A DNA stretch of 64,000 nucleotides from Pirellulales bacterium (lineage in GTDB: Bacteria; Planctomycetota; Planctomycetia; Pirellulales; JACPPG01), in the NCBI GenBank assembly GCA_036499395.1, contig DASYDW010000116.1, positions 221,832 to 285,831 of the forward strand, read 5' to 3'. Made by a program: the position numbers and the translations under genes. A model generated the notes under the pieces. It saw only the letters and a list, made by a program, of their open reading frames with translations, was not told where the DNA came from and did no database searches. Of this stretch, positions 9,439 to 19,201 are shown piece after piece (positions within the stretch are counted from its first letter, which is position 1; each line of letters opens with the position of its first letter).

Positions 9439-9631
9439 CGGCAATCCGTGTCCCGACGGGTTTTGGCAAGCGCGCAGGCCAAACAGACGGACATCCGTGT
9501 CCGCCGAATAGGGCGGCTAAAGATAGCCATGCGTGCCGGGGGGGACAATAGCGACCGCCGCTGCTGGCAGGCCGGATGCGAATCGAGTGCCAGCACTGCG
9601 TGCATCCGCATGGTCAAGCGAGCGCGATGCA

Positions 9632-10114
9632 TCAACCCTTGGACGTAGGTTGCTGCCGGCGTCCCTTACGCTGGCCATCGGTCGAGGCCGCCAGGGCTTC
9701 CGTCAGCCGGGTCTGAACGAGTCCCACGATCCATTGATCGTCTTCCGCGGCGCGGCTGAGCAGCCAGGCGCAGACTTTCGAAAGGCTCAAGCCTCGCTTC
9801 TTGGCCAGGCGCTCGATACGCGCGGCCACCTCGGGGTCCAGCCGTACGTACATCAGGACAATGTCCTCGTCCTGGCCGCTGGCAGCACGTGCGGGACTCG
9901 CACGATTCGCCGCCTTTTCCTTCGAATTGTTCAGCCGCTCGTCAATGGCGGCGATCGCTTCATCCTCGGCCCGCGAGGCGTTGTCCAGCAAGAAGGCCGC
10001 GGCCCGGGCTTTGGCATGCCCGAGCATGGCGCCGACGTTTTCTACGCGCTGCGAGAGTTGTTTGCCGACGTAAAAGTGCAGCCGAACATTGTCGGCCTTT
10101 TCCGGTCGATTCAC
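9632..10114 (-). CDS. Duplicated ribbon-helix-helix-like protein
   Basis: A 160-residue protein starting at GTG. It contains two similar units. The first, residues 10-60, has a strand (VRLHFYV) then two helices; the second, residues 85-140, repeats this (IVLMYVRLDPEVAARIERLA, then LSLSKVCAWLLSRA). The strand-helix-helix order and the size fit Arc/MetJ/CopG ribbon-helix-helix DNA-binding folds. The two units also share a C-terminal helix ending in a basic-acidic 'RL' pair, indicating internal duplication. A single chain could then mimic a dimer. No toxin gene is adjacent, so a toxin-antitoxin role has no support here. Confidence 0.55.
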   Translation of the reverse strand: MNRPEKADNVRLHFYVGKQLSQRVENVGAMLGHAKARAAAFLLDNASRAEDEAIAAIDERLNNSKEKAANRASPARAASGQDEDIVLMYVRLDPEVAARIERLAKKRGLSLSKVCAWLLSRAAEDDQWIVGLVQTRLTEALAASTDGQRKGRRQQPTSKG

Positions 10115-10233
10115 GGGGTTTCGCCTGTCCTGTTTTGCGTCCCAGGCCGCGAAAGTTTAACGCGCGACCAACGGAAGCCCCGGAAAACCGGGAGGATCAC
10201 TCTGCCGAGTAAAGCCCCTTGTTCAACTAGCCC

Positions 10234-10551
10234 TCAAGTGGTGCTCTTTTTCACGTAGTCGTCGCCCCGCATCACTTCCACGTCTGCCAGCCACGCGACG
10301 ATCGCATAATGTTCGTAATAGTTCTCCGCAACGTAGGTCAGGATTCTCTCCGCGACCTCGGCACTGCAGATCACTTTCATCTGCACGTTTTCGCCGAACA
10401 TGTCGTTGTGTCGCGCCCCGCGCGAGCCGACCCCCTGCGTGCGATGAAAGCTGGCGCCCGTGGCGCCCAGCTCCTGCACTTTTTTCGTCAACCGATCTTT
10501 GAGAATCTCTTCCGCGATGATCGTGACGAGCTTGAGTTTCGTTAACTGCAT
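10234..10551 (-). CDS. PII-like signalling protein, SbtB type
   Basis: A 105-residue protein with a good ribosome binding site (CAGGAGA). The sequence has the ferredoxin-like PII fold: KLVTIIAEEILKDRL at the first strand and helix, GATGASFHRTQGVGSRG at the T-loop base, and a C-terminal AENYYEHYAIVAWLADVEVM strand. These segments resemble cyanobacterial SbtB more than GlnB/GlnK, whose T-loop Tyr51 region is absent. SbtB proteins bind adenyl nucleotides and regulate the bicarbonate transporter SbtA. No SbtA, ammonium transporter or glutamine synthetase gene is nearby, so the partner is unknown. Confidence 0.75.
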   Translation of the reverse strand: MQLTKLKLVTIIAEEILKDRLTKKVQELGATGASFHRTQGVGSRGARHNDMFGENVQMKVICSAEVAERILTYVAENYYEHYAIVAWLADVEVMRGDDYVKKSTT

Positions 10552-10998
10552 GCGTTTCTCCTGTCGTACGCGTGCGGCGTGGCCGCTATCCCGAACTTGT
10601 CATGTTTGCTTCGTGTACGACTGCAACAAACCGTGCAACGCATCTGGAGAGTTGCCCACGCCCCGCGATCGACCGCTTTGCGCTAGTACGACCCAACGCG
10701 ACGGTAATCTCTAGCGCGCGATTGCTCGCAAGCAGCACTCGTCGCTCGATCCGCCACGGGCAGCGCTGGCTCGCAACTCAGGCGCGCCCCCGTCACTCAT
10801 CAAACGGCTTCGTCCCAGTCTATCCACGCGTTCCGAACCGTCCCTAGACGCATAAACGTTACAATTCCGTTGTCAGCCTCGCGGTGCGGGCCTATCGCGA
10901 AACGAGCCACGACCAGTCTGAGCACCCAAAGCAAACCTTGGCGAATTGTAATGTTCGTTGGCACCACGCCCCAAGATATCCCTCGGACAATTTCGCTT
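10552..10998. other. Intergenic stretch without a recognisable gene
   Basis: These 447 bases separate the PII-like gene from the end of the large heme protein gene. The open frames in both directions have compositionally biased translations and no ribosome binding site. The promoter for the PII-like gene should lie near 10560-10650. Nothing else is recognised. Confidence 0.5.
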
Positions 10999-13900
10999 TT
11001 AGGGAAGCGACATCAAATAGGCGATCAAATCCGCGATCGCCTGACGATCGAGTTGCTGATCCAGCCCCTCGGGCATTAACGATTGCCCGCTGGCCATCAG
11101 CTCTTCAATATTCACTCGCAACACGGTGTCCGTCACCCCTTCAGCGCGCCGCAAGGTGACGCTCGTCGCGGTCTCGGCATCGACCATGCCGGTCAGAATC
11201 CGGCCGTCTACTGTGGTCAACGTGTAATTAACGAACTGCGGATTGACCTCGCGATTCGGGTCGAGAACGTTGACCAGAATGGCCTCGGGTCCGCGATTCT
11301 TCATCGCCGCCAGGTTGGCGCCGATTTCGTGCCCTACCCCTTCGACGCGATGACACGCGGCGCACACCTTTTGAAAGTGCCGTTTGCCGGCCGCCGCATC
11401 ACCCGATAGCGCCAACGCCGGCCGATACGCGTCGACAACTTCCTGCCTCCGTCCCGGCTTGACGCTTGCCAGCAACTTGGCCGCACGAGCACGCTGTGTT
11501 GCGTCCGGCTGGTTCAGCAATTGCTGCACGCGCGCCGGCTCGAGTTCCGATGGCTTGAATCGTTCCGCCTCGATCGCGTCCAGCAGGATGGGTATCCGAT
11601 CCGCACGCGCGAGCAACGATTCCGCAGCCTGCGATCGTAATCGAGGGCTGAGCGTCGGCCACGCGTCGATCAGGATCTTCGCCACCGCGCCTCCCTCGGC
11701 GCGCCCCAGGGCCATTAGTGCGGCGAGCTGCACTTCCTGCGGCTGTCGGCTGTCGATGAGCCCTTGCAATATCGGTACGGCATCGACAGCAGGCCCAAGG
11801 CTCAGTGTGTTGATCGCCTGCACGCGCGCCGCGGCCGGCCGGTCGGCGTCACGTGCCGTGGCTTGCGCCGTGGCCAGTAACGTGGCCATCACCTGACGTG
11901 CCTTGCTATTCGGTTGGTCCGACAAGTACCGTTCGAGCGAAGCGCCCTGCCGCGCGGCTCCTTCGGTTAATCCACGCACCAATTGTCCGGCCAGCTCCTG
12001 TTCCGCTTCGGGCAAGGCTTCGATCGCGGCCAGCACGGCTTTCACATCCTGGGGTTTGCCGGCACTGCCGGCTTGCAGTGCGATCGCAGCCAACGATGAC
12101 TTGCCCGGCTCGCTCGCCCGAAACGCTTCATCCCTGACTAGATCGTTAAACACCGCCTCGATGCCGCCGCCGAGCGAACTCAGCAATGCCAGTTGCATCC
12201 AGCGATTGGCCGGCTCGCGCCGCGCAAGCGCCGCCAAAGCCTCGTCACGGGCTGCGTTGCCGTCGAGTTCTCCTAAGCTGAACAAAAGCTGATAGCGGAC
12301 GTGCGGATCTTGCTCCGACTTCGCAAGTTCAAAAAGCTTTTCACAGGCGGCCGGCGAGTCTTGGGCCACCTTCTCGGCATGCCGTACCGCGTGCTCGCGC
12401 ACGCGCGAATGCTTGTCCGCGAGTGCCGTCGAAACCGCCGCCGGCGTCAACGCGTCTAGCCCGGCCAGCGCATACAGCGCGTGCATCCGCCCCCCGGGCG
12501 AGGGCGATTCGGCGGCCAGCTTTTCTAGCGCCGGAACTGCCTGTCCGTCGCGTCGTTGATACAACAGTCGCGCGGCCGTTTCGCGATGCCAACCGTTGGC
12601 ATGCGCCAGCGTCTCCACTAGCTCCGCTGTCGGGGCCTCTCGCAGTCGTGGCAACGCGCGCTGCTTGAACCCCTCAGGGACAACGCGATAAACCCGCCCG
12701 CGATCGCGGCCGCTCGTTAGATCGAGGTGCCGCTTGATCACCGGCGGCAACGAAGCCGGATGCTCAATCACTTCGCGGTACATATCCGCGATATACAGCG
12801 TGCCGTCGGGAGCGTTGGCAAACTGCACGGGCCGAAACCAGTCATCCTTCGAAGCGACGAACTCGCTCTCCTTATCGATGCGCCGTGCGATCGACTCCAC
12901 ACCGTTCGGTTCCAGGCGCTTACGATGTGCTAGGTTCGTACACGCGTCCCCCATCACGGCCAACCCGTCCCACTCGGCGGGCCAGGCATCGCCGCGATAG
13001 ATCGTGATTCCAGTGGCGCCGGTGAAATAACCACTAGCCCGGCCTCCCCCTTCGATCGGGCCCGGCACTTTGCCCGCCACGCGCAACCGCGTGCGCACCA
13101 CGCGCCACGGCTCGACGGGGCTGGCGCGATAGATTTCGGCCGCCGGCCCATCCGGCGCGATGCTGATCCGCGGGCTGGGGGCCGCGAGGTACGGATTCCG
13201 TGCCACGTAACGATCTTCGAACATGACCCGTTGAATGTGGTCGCTGTTCGAGCAGACGTATTTGTGTCCCCATTTGTCGAAGCTCATGCCGTACTGCCCG
13301 CCGCCGCTAGTGGGCGAGAGCGCAAGCGTCCGCGGATCGAAAGCGAAATCGCGTCCCGACAGTACCACCGGCTTCGCCTTCTCGTCATTGGCGCGGCGCA
13401 CGGTGGCGCCAGCGCTACTGGTCGCGCCGTGAATGCGATTATCGAGTCCCCAGGCAAAGCTGTTCAGCAGTCCCTGGACGTTGCTGCGACCGAAGCCGGT
13501 GAAGACCTTTTGCGTGACGTCGGCGTGACCATCACCGTCGTTGTCTTTACAGAACAGAATATCCGGCGCGGCGCCGATAAAAACGCCGCCGTCATAACAA
13601 ATCACGGCCGTCGGCCATGACAGATTATCCGCAAAGACGGTGCTGGTATCGAAACGGCCGTCGCCATCGGTATCGGTCAACAGCCGGACCTTGCCCAGCC
13701 GCCCCTCGGCGTCTTCCGAATAGTCTTGCATTTCGACGACAAACAGCCGGCCGTTCTCATCGAACGCAAGCGCGATCGGATCTTCAACCAACGGTTCGGC
13801 TGCGGTTAATTCGACGTGAAAGCCCGGCGCGACGACAAACGTGCCGACCGCATCACGCGACTCGACAAATGGAATTCGCGGCAGCTCGGCCGAAAAATCT

Positions 13901-14106
13901 TCGTCCTCGATCGTCTTCGGCGCATCAGCGGCCTGCGCCGTATTCACATTGATCGGCGTTTGCCAAAAAACAGTGCAAGCCACCATCGCGCACGAGAAAA
14001 TCGCCACACGAGTTCGAAGGCGTCGCAAAGGATATCCCGCGCCACGGGTCCGCCGCTCTAGGTCGTCGGCGCCGGCAGAATCTTTTCTCGATCGTCGAGT
14101 TTGCAT
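10999..14106 (-). CDS. PVC-type heme-binding protein: beta-propeller, HEAT repeats and CxxCH cytochrome
   Basis: About 1035 residues. The ATG at 14106 is preferred over an upstream frame extension because it leads into a signal-anchor segment at 35-60. After it, residues 75-450 read as a sorbosone/glucose dehydrogenase-like beta-propeller (EPLVEDPIALAFDENGRLFV). Residues 500-870 hold HEAT-like alpha repeats (RETAARLLYQRRD, HSRVREHAVRHAEKV). Residues 910-1035 hold a cytochrome c domain with a CAACH heme site and a C-terminal NYTLTTVDGRILTG segment. This layout is a hallmark of planctomycete proteins thought to act in periplasmic sugar oxidation, with the cytochrome passing electrons on. The substrate is unknown. 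Confidence 0.88.
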   Translation of the reverse strand: MQTRRSRKDSAGADDLERRTRGAGYPLRRLRTRVAIFSCAMVACTVFWQTPINVNTAQAADAPKTIEDEDFSAELPRIPFVESRDAVGTFVVAPGFHVELTAAEPLVEDPIALAFDENGRLFVVEMQDYSEDAEGRLGKVRLLTDTDGDGRFDTSTVFADNLSWPTAVICYDGGVFIGAAPDILFCKDNDGDGHADVTQKVFTGFGRSNVQGLLNSFAWGLDNRIHGATSSAGATVRRANDEKAKPVVLSGRDFAFDPRTLALSPTSGGGQYGMSFDKWGHKYVCSNSDHIQRVMFEDRYVARNPYLAAPSPRISIAPDGPAAEIYRASPVEPWRVVRTRLRVAGKVPGPIEGGGRASGYFTGATGITIYRGDAWPAEWDGLAVMGDACTNLAHRKRLEPNGVESIARRIDKESEFVASKDDWFRPVQFANAPDGTLYIADMYREVIEHPASLPPVIKRHLDLTSGRDRGRVYRVVPEGFKQRALPRLREAPTAELVETLAHANGWHRETAARLLYQRRDGQAVPALEKLAAESPSPGGRMHALYALAGLDALTPAAVSTALADKHSRVREHAVRHAEKVAQDSPAACEKLFELAKSEQDPHVRYQLLFSLGELDGNAARDEALAALARREPANRWMQLALLSSLGGGIEAVFNDLVRDEAFRASEPGKSSLAAIALQAGSAGKPQDVKAVLAAIEALPEAEQELAGQLVRGLTEGAARQGASLERYLSDQPNSKARQVMATLLATAQATARDADRPAAARVQAINTLSLGPAVDAVPILQGLIDSRQPQEVQLAALMALGRAEGGAVAKILIDAWPTLSPRLRSQAAESLLARADRIPILLDAIEAERFKPSELEPARVQQLLNQPDATQRARAAKLLASVKPGRRQEVVDAYRPALALSGDAAAGKRHFQKVCAACHRVEGVGHEIGANLAAMKNRGPEAILVNVLDPNREVNPQFVNYTLTTVDGRILTGMVDAETATSVTLRRAEGVTDTVLRVNIEELMASGQSLMPEGLDQQLDRQAIADLIAYLMSLP

Positions 14107-14417
14107 CGTGTCGTTTCTCGGCAGGCTGTATGAGGAGGGGCGCGCGGCGGCAAGCAAATCCAATTCGTCCGCAGAGCGCATCTAATAGGATAATCATCCG
14201 CCGCGCCGGGCACATCTGCCACCAAACACGGTCGGGGGATGAGTAGTGTATTCGCAACCCTGGAAGCGGTTTTTGCGATATTCGCGGCCGAGTACAATTA
14301 CTGGTGCGAGATTCGTAAGCCAGAGACCAGCGGCTAGTTACGATCCACTGCCGCTATGATGCCGGGCTGTTCGGCCACGTCTCGAGATCCGAGTAGACGT
14401 GCCACCGTAGTTACGGG
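14107..14417. other. Divergent intergenic region
   Basis: These 311 bases lie between the leftward heme protein gene and the rightward small membrane protein gene. A TACAAT sequence at 14293 is a good -10 match, but the nearest TTGCGA is only 14 bases upstream, so no confident promoter is called. Confidence 0.45.
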
Positions 14418-14885
14418 ATGGAAGATCCTATGGAATCGCCTATCTTGCCGCGCCGCCGCTGGTTCCAGTTCGGCCTGCGATCGTTGCTCGTGGTGGTGAC
14501 GCTCCTGGCCTTTTGGCTGGCATGGGAACTCCACTTCATCCGAGAGCGGCAACGCTTGATTAGGGACTACAGTTCTCCGCCCAAAAGCTGGCTTTTCGGC
14601 GTACTGACACCAGAGAAACGACAGCAAGATCCAAGTTTTCGCTGGCCGACAATCCCCTTCTGGAGAAAGTGGCTTGGCGACGAACCTGTCGCAACGGTCT
14701 GCATTAATCCTTTTACTTATTCAGACGCCAAAGACATCGAATCGATGGCAGCATCGTTCCCGGAAGCGGATGTCACGAACATGGCGGCAGGATGGCAGCT
14801 AGACACACCACGCGCGCTTCCGGCCGACTACAAGGAATTCTACCGACACTCTCCTACTCGGGACTCATGGTTTTCCTTTGAATAG
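14418..14885 (+). CDS. Small membrane protein with planctomycete-type N-terminal anchor
   Basis: A 155-residue protein; an ATG at 14430 is an equally possible start. The N-terminus has a basic run and one helix (RRRWFQFGLRSLLVVVTLLA), an arrangement seen in many Planctomycetes proteins where an RWFQF/L-RSLL motif precedes the single membrane segment. The remainder is soluble and not recognised. The gene stands alone between leftward genes. No function can be given. Confidence 0.6.
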   Translation: MEDPMESPILPRRRWFQFGLRSLLVVVTLLAFWLAWELHFIRERQRLIRDYSSPPKSWLFGVLTPEKRQQDPSFRWPTIPFWRKWLGDEPVATVCINPFTYSDAKDIESMAASFPEADVTNMAAGWQLDTPRALPADYKEFYRHSPTRDSWFSFE

Positions 14886-14970
14886 AAAGCAGCTACTCAC
14901 GCGTACGCTAAGCAGCCGCGACCTGCCGGGTTGTGCATGACGGGCACGCCGTCTTGATTGCGCGCGTCGG

Positions 14971-16107
14971 CTAAAGTGCCCGTTTTCGCACGTGCCCGTG
15001 TACGTAAACGTCGCCGGAGAGCAGTTCGATGGCCGGTTCTTCGAGCGACCAGGCCGCGGGCGGTCCCTGTACCCCTATGCCCCCCACCGCCGATGGCGAA
15101 CCGTGGCCGCCGAACACGTGCGGCGCGATAAAGGCATGCACCTCGTCCACGGCACCTGCGTCGAAAAGCGAACCCAATAGCGTCGCGCCCCCTTCGACCA
15201 GGACGTTCGTCATCCGCCGCCGCCCGAGTTCGGCAAGCAAAGCATCGAGCCGCTCCTGCGTCGTCTCGCCGGCACACAAAAACACCTCGCAACCCGCGTC
15301 GCGTAGGCGGGCGACATTGGCGGCCGGCGCGGCACTCGCGGCGGCAATCAGCACCGGCGCGTCCGACGTGGTGCGCACCAATTGGCTCTCAAGCGAAAGC
15401 GCCGCCTGCGAGTCCAGCACGACGCGCGTGGCAACGCGTGCTCCGGCCGGCCGGGCCGTCAGCAGCGGATCATCGGTCGTGGCCGTGCCGCGCCCCACGA
15501 TGATCGCATCGACGCGCCCGCGCAATTGATGTACGACGGCCCGGGACTCGTCGTTCGAAATCCAGCGGCTCGCTCCGCTGGTCGTAGCGGTATGCCCGTC
15601 AAGCGTCATGGCCCATTTCGCGATCACCCACGGCCGGGCATGCTTGACCAGCTTTAGATACGGCGCGTTCAAGCGCTCGGCCTCGGCTTGCATGACGCCG
15701 ACATGTACGTCGATGCCGTGAGCGCGCAGCTCGGCGACACCGCCGCCACTGACTTGGGGAAAGGGATCTTGCTGCGCAACGACGACTTCCGCGATGCCTG
15801 CGTCGAGGATGGCCCGCGTGCAGGGGGGCGTCTTGCCGAAGTGGCAACACGGCTCGAGCGTGACGTACAACGTCGCGCCCTTCGCACGCCGCCCGGCGAT
15901 CGACAAGGCAATCACCTCGGCGTGAGGACCACCATACCGATTATGAAACCCTTCGCCGATGATCTCAGCGCGATGCGCGACGACACATCCCACCAGCGGA
16001 TTCGGTTCGACCAGACCGCGCCCCTGCTCCGCGATCGCTAATGCCCGGCGAATATGCCAGACGTCCAAGTCGCGCGGGCGTGGGCTGACAGTCTCGGCGT
16101 CCGGCAT
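14971..16107 (-). CDS. ribD: Bifunctional riboflavin biosynthesis protein RibD (deaminase/reductase)
   Basis: About 378 residues. The N-terminal cytidine-deaminase-like domain carries the zinc site: HAEVIAL supplies the His and catalytic Glu, and EPCCHFGKTPPC supplies the two Cys ligands. The C-terminal reductase domain starts near residue 150 (PWVIAKWAMTLDGHTAT) and contains the NADPH-binding DDPLLTARP and VEGG(AT)LL segments. It converts the GTP-cyclohydrolase product into 5-amino-6-ribitylamino-uracil phosphate in riboflavin synthesis. The start is an ATG at 16107 with AGGA seven bases upstream; the longer frame begins with an unlikely segment. No other rib genes are adjacent and no FMN riboswitch is visible upstream. 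Confidence 0.95.
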   Translation of the reverse strand: MPDAETVSPRPRDLDVWHIRRALAIAEQGRGLVEPNPLVGCVVAHRAEIIGEGFHNRYGGPHAEVIALSIAGRRAKGATLYVTLEPCCHFGKTPPCTRAILDAGIAEVVVAQQDPFPQVSGGGVAELRAHGIDVHVGVMQAEAERLNAPYLKLVKHARPWVIAKWAMTLDGHTATTSGASRWISNDESRAVVHQLRGRVDAIIVGRGTATTDDPLLTARPAGARVATRVVLDSQAALSLESQLVRTTSDAPVLIAAASAAPAANVARLRDAGCEVFLCAGETTQERLDALLAELGRRRMTNVLVEGGATLLGSLFDAGAVDEVHAFIAPHVFGGHGSPSAVGGIGVQGPPAAWSLEEPAIELLSGDVYVHGHVRKRAL

Positions 16108-16203
16108 GGCAATTCCTAAGCAGCAAAAACAGGGACCGGGCCCAAGCTCGTGGGAATGCGCATCCCATGCGGCAGGCCACGCTCGGCAATTCATCCGCAG
16201 ATT

Positions 16204-16716
16204 CTACAGATGAGACGCGCCGGTGGATGCCGCTTCCCCCTCGGGCACCAAAAAACTCATGTGCATTTCGGCGTGGCGCAGGTGGAAGCGGTCCCATTCC
16301 TCAATCGTCAGTGGGCCGGCAACCGGATGGCGCGAGCGGGCCGTCTCGCTGCGCAACCGCTCGAGGCCTTGGCTGAGCGCCGCCATGCCTTCGGCCGGAG
16401 ACGTTTGATCGGGAATCAGCCGCTTGCCGGCGGACGCGGGAAGTTTATACCCGGCGGGAAACGGGCCATTGAGCAACAATCGCTTAACGTAGATCCGGCC
16501 CACGATCGTGAGCCACAGAGGAACTTTGAAGCCAGAACCGTTGATCGACCCTTCCATGGCCACGCCCAGATGTTTGAGCGTCTGCCCGACGGACCAATTG
16601 CCGAGCGAAGTCACTTCGCCGGCAGCGGCCAACGCCTCGGCTTCGGCCAGCATTTCGTCGAAAGAATGAAAGCGGAGCCGGCGGCGTCCGCGGACTTTCT
16701 TCGTGTCGACGGCCAT
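16204..16716 (-). CDS. DUF1569 family protein (DinB-like fold)
   Basis: About 170 residues from an ATG at 16716. The sequence matches the DUF1569 pattern: a short basic N-terminus, then [12 protein letters not shown] with a first histidine, and a C-terminal [13 protein letters not shown] with three more. These histidines occupy the metal-binding positions of the DinB/YfiT four-helix fold. Members of that fold include thiol-dependent transferases, but DUF1569 itself has no established reaction. It follows RibD's upstream side with about 96 bases between, on the same strand, so it could be transcribed with ribD. Confidence 0.75.
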   Translation of the reverse strand: MAVDTKKVRGRRRLRFHSFDEMLAEAEALAAAGEVTSLGNWSVGQTLKHLGVAMEGSINGSGFKVPLWLTIVGRIYVKRLLLNGPFPAGYKLPASAGKRLIPDQTSPAEGMAALSQGLERLRSETARSRHPVAGPLTIEEWDRFHLRHAEMHMSFLVPEGEAASTGASHL

Positions 16717-17025
16717 GCTGCAAGTCTCCGAATGTTGCGCGCGAGCGCATGGTCGCCATGCGATAGCACAGCGCGGCAACGCCCCGCAAACGTTGGTCCA
16801 ATTTATCCCGATCGAAAGCACGGGGCAAACGCGGAGCGCCGTGCCAGGAAGCCGTGTAACGAGGTTACCAATAGCATCGAGACCACGAAACGAGCGTGCA
16901 AAAACCCGCGGGGGGGCGATTGCCTGCGCGGCCTCGGTTTGGCACGATGGGGGCTCGATTCGGGCGAGCAGGCCCGAGATGGACCGTTACTTGCACGATT
17001 TTCTAGAGACGAGAGCAACCCACCC
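16717..17025. other. Divergent intergenic region before xylose isomerase
   Basis: These 309 bases separate the DUF1569 gene from xylA, which run in opposite directions. The frame of xylA is open well upstream of its ATG, but this extension has no domain similarity. I see no confident promoter or operator. Confidence 0.45.
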
Positions 17026-18336
17026 ATGGCCGCATTCCCCGAAATTACGAAGATCCGCTACGAAGGCCCCACCTCGAAGAATCCGCTCGCCTTCCACCAT
17101 TACAACCCTGACGAGATCGTCGAGGGGAAGGCGATGAAGGACCACTTCCGCTTTAGCGTCGCCTATTGGCATACCTTCCGCGGTGCGGGGGCGGATCCGT
17201 TTGGGCCGGGCACGGCCGTACGCCCCTGGGAAGCGCCGGTTGATTCCGTCGAAAACGCAATCAACCGCGTCCGCGTGGCCTTTGAATTCATGGAAAAGCT
17301 GGGGGTCCCCTTCTACTGCTTCCACGATCGCGACGTAGCGCCCGAGGGGGCAACACTGGCCGAGTCGAACAAGAACCTCGACGCCGTGGCCAAGGTGCTG
17401 AAGGAAGAGCAGCAGCGGACCGGCATCAAGTTGCTATGGGGAACGGCGAACCTGTTCAGCAATCCTCGCTACGTACACGGCGCCGCGACCAGCCCCAATG
17501 CCGACGCCTTTGCCTTTGCCGCGGCTCAGGTCAAAAAAGCTCTGGAAGTCACCAAGGAGTTGGGGGGTGATGGCTACACGTTCTGGGGCGGCCGCGAAGG
17601 CTATCAGAACCTGTGGAATACCGAAATGAAGCGCGAGGTCGACCATCTGGCCCGCTTTATGCACATGTCGGTCGATTATGCCGACCAAATTGGCTTCAAG
17701 GGGCAGTTCTATTTCGAACCAAAGCCGAAGGAACCGACCAAGCACCAGTACGATTTCGACGTCGCGGCCTGCATCAACTTCTTGCGCGCCTACGGCCTGG
17801 AGAAGCACATCAAGATGAACATCGAGGCCAACCATGCCACCCTGGCCGGCCATTCGATGCACCACGAACTGGAATATGCCGCGATGCAGGGCTTTCTCGG
17901 CTCGGTCGACGCCAACTACGGTGACCTGATGCTGGGCTGGGACACGGACCAATTCCCGACCGACATTTATCTCACGACGCAGATCATGCTGGTGCTGCTG
18001 AAGTACGGCGGTTTCACCAAGGGTGGGTTGAACTTCGACGCCAAAGTGCGGCGAGAAAGCTTCGAGCCGGTCGATCTGTTCCACGCTCACATCGGCGGAA
18101 TGGACGCCTTCGCCCGTGGGTTGAAGATCGCCGCGGCGATTCGGGCCGATGGCCGCTTGAACGAGCTCTTGAAGAGCCGGTACAGCAGTTGGGACTCGGG
18201 CGTGGGCGCCGAGATCGAGTCCGGCAAGGCCAACTTCAAATCGCTCGAGGCGTACATGCTCAAGAAGGGGGATGCCACGCCGAACACTAGTGGCCGGCAG
18301 GAAATGATCGAGAACCTGATCAATACCTTCGTATAG
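17026..18336 (+). CDS. xylA: Xylose isomerase, class II
   Basis: A 436-residue protein, the expected length for class II xylose isomerases, which convert D-xylose to D-xylulose (and glucose to fructose). Catalytic residues are all in place: H100 and D103 in FHDRDVAP, the WGGREGY segment at 187-193, E231 and K233 in EPKPKEP, and E267 and H270 in [10 protein letters not shown] with metal-ligand Asp in GWDTDQFP. The ATG at 17026 fits the family start; the open frame extends about 290 codons upstream without similarity. No xylulokinase or transporter is adjacent, so the gene stands alone. A strong terminator follows. Confidence 0.97.
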   Translation: MAAFPEITKIRYEGPTSKNPLAFHHYNPDEIVEGKAMKDHFRFSVAYWHTFRGAGADPFGPGTAVRPWEAPVDSVENAINRVRVAFEFMEKLGVPFYCFHDRDVAPEGATLAESNKNLDAVAKVLKEEQQRTGIKLLWGTANLFSNPRYVHGAATSPNADAFAFAAAQVKKALEVTKELGGDGYTFWGGREGYQNLWNTEMKREVDHLARFMHMSVDYADQIGFKGQFYFEPKPKEPTKHQYDFDVAACINFLRAYGLEKHIKMNIEANHATLAGHSMHHELEYAAMQGFLGSVDANYGDLMLGWDTDQFPTDIYLTTQIMLVLLKYGGFTKGGLNFDAKVRRESFEPVDLFHAHIGGMDAFARGLKIAAAIRADGRLNELLKSRYSSWDSGVGAEIESGKANFKSLEAYMLKKGDATPNTSGRQEMIENLINTFV

Positions 18337-18412
18337 CAGTCAGGCGACGGTTATCCACGGTTAGTTGGCAATTAACTAAATTAGCCGCTAACGCCGTGCC
18401 CCCTAACGCACA

Positions 18413-18472
18413 CTAGCCCGCAGTGCCCGCCAGGGATGTTCTCCCTGACTGGCACAGCGGGCTAGGTTTTTT
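18413..18472 (+). terminator. Rho-independent terminator of xylose isomerase gene
   Basis: A long stem is formed by CTAGCCCGC with GCGGGCTAG, then GTGCC with GGCAC, a 3 x 3 internal loop, and CAGGGA with TCCCTG, capped by TGTTC. A run of six T residues follows on the + strand. There is no matching A-run before it, so it acts rightward. Confidence 0.9.
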
Positions 18473-18526
18473 GCACGGTTGACTTGCTTGAACGACGACC
18501 CGAACAGTTACGTTCTGCAATTCATA

Positions 18527-19201
18527 CTACGAACGCTTGCGGCGAATGCGGCGCCAGGCGAGCGTACCGACAGCCATCCCGACGAGCGTGACGCTGGCCG
18601 GTTCCGGAATCGGATTCGACACGGTGTGGAACGTCGGCGTGAAGAACGATAGTGTCGGAGCGCCATCGATGGCGAAAGCCAGCACGCTGTTCTGCACGTC
18701 GAGCGAGGTGAAACCCGGGCCGAACGACAGGCTGTTGCTCAACTGTGTCGAGCCGGGACTGCCGGAGAAGATATTCATCGTGTCGGTCGTGTTGGTGGGC
18801 AGGAAGCTCTCCGTGCCCGACACGATACCACTGCCACCGACAACGCTGGGATTTCCCGCGAGCGCGGCAGACGTGATGGTAACGCCGGGGGTCAACTCGG
18901 TGACGCGATAGGTCACCAGCGCGTCCGAACCTGCATTGCCCGGCAGGTCGGTGAAGGCGCCCTGGATCATCAGGCCGTTGTCGCCGGCGAGCGATGTGAA
19001 CGGCGTAACGTTCACGGTGCTGGCCGTCGGCATGTCGCCGGTTTGCAAATACGTGAAGTTGCTGAACAGCAAATCGCCCACCTGGATGGTTTGTCCCGGG
19101 TTGAGCAGGTCAGACAACATCGTGGCTCGGGCCATGCCGGCGCCACCGATCAAAATGATCGAAAAAGCCAGCAGTCGGGTGAAGGTGCGTTGCAAAGTCA
19201 T
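18527..19201 (-). CDS. PEP-CTERM secreted protein, paralogue A
   Basis: About 224 residues, starting at an ATG at 19201 that leads into a signal peptide (LLAFSIILIGGAGMARA). The C-terminus is a typical PEP-CTERM sorting signal: IPEPAS, then a hydrophobic helix and a basic tail (RRIRRKRS). Exosortase enzymes are known to recognise and process such signals. The mature domain shares the GQTIQVGDLLFSNFTYL, TGDMPTA, ITSAALAGNP and LSFFTPTFH segments with the neighbouring gene, so the two are tandem paralogues. No exosortase is in the window. The protein is likely surface-exposed or extracellular-matrix material. A conserved structured repeat lies upstream. Confidence 0.88.
   Translation of the reverse strand: MTLQRTFTRLLAFSIILIGGAGMARATMLSDLLNPGQTIQVGDLLFSNFTYLQTGDMPTASTVNVTPFTSLAGDNGLMIQGAFTDLPGNAGSDALVTYRVTELTPGVTITSAALAGNPSVVGGSGIVSGTESFLPTNTTDTMNIFSGSPGSTQLSNSLSFGPGFTSLDVQNSVLAFAIDGAPTLSFFTPTFHTVSNPIPEPASVTLVGMAVGTLAWRRIRRKRS

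Noticed and set aside
16108-16203. FMN riboswitch upstream of ribD
   Set aside because: The gap is only about 96 bases and none of the conserved RFN-element segments are visible.
16150-17025. Upstream extension of the xylose isomerase frame
   Set aside because: The extra 290 codons have no similarity to the enzyme, overlap the DUF1569 gene on the other strand, and the family start fits the ATG at 17026.
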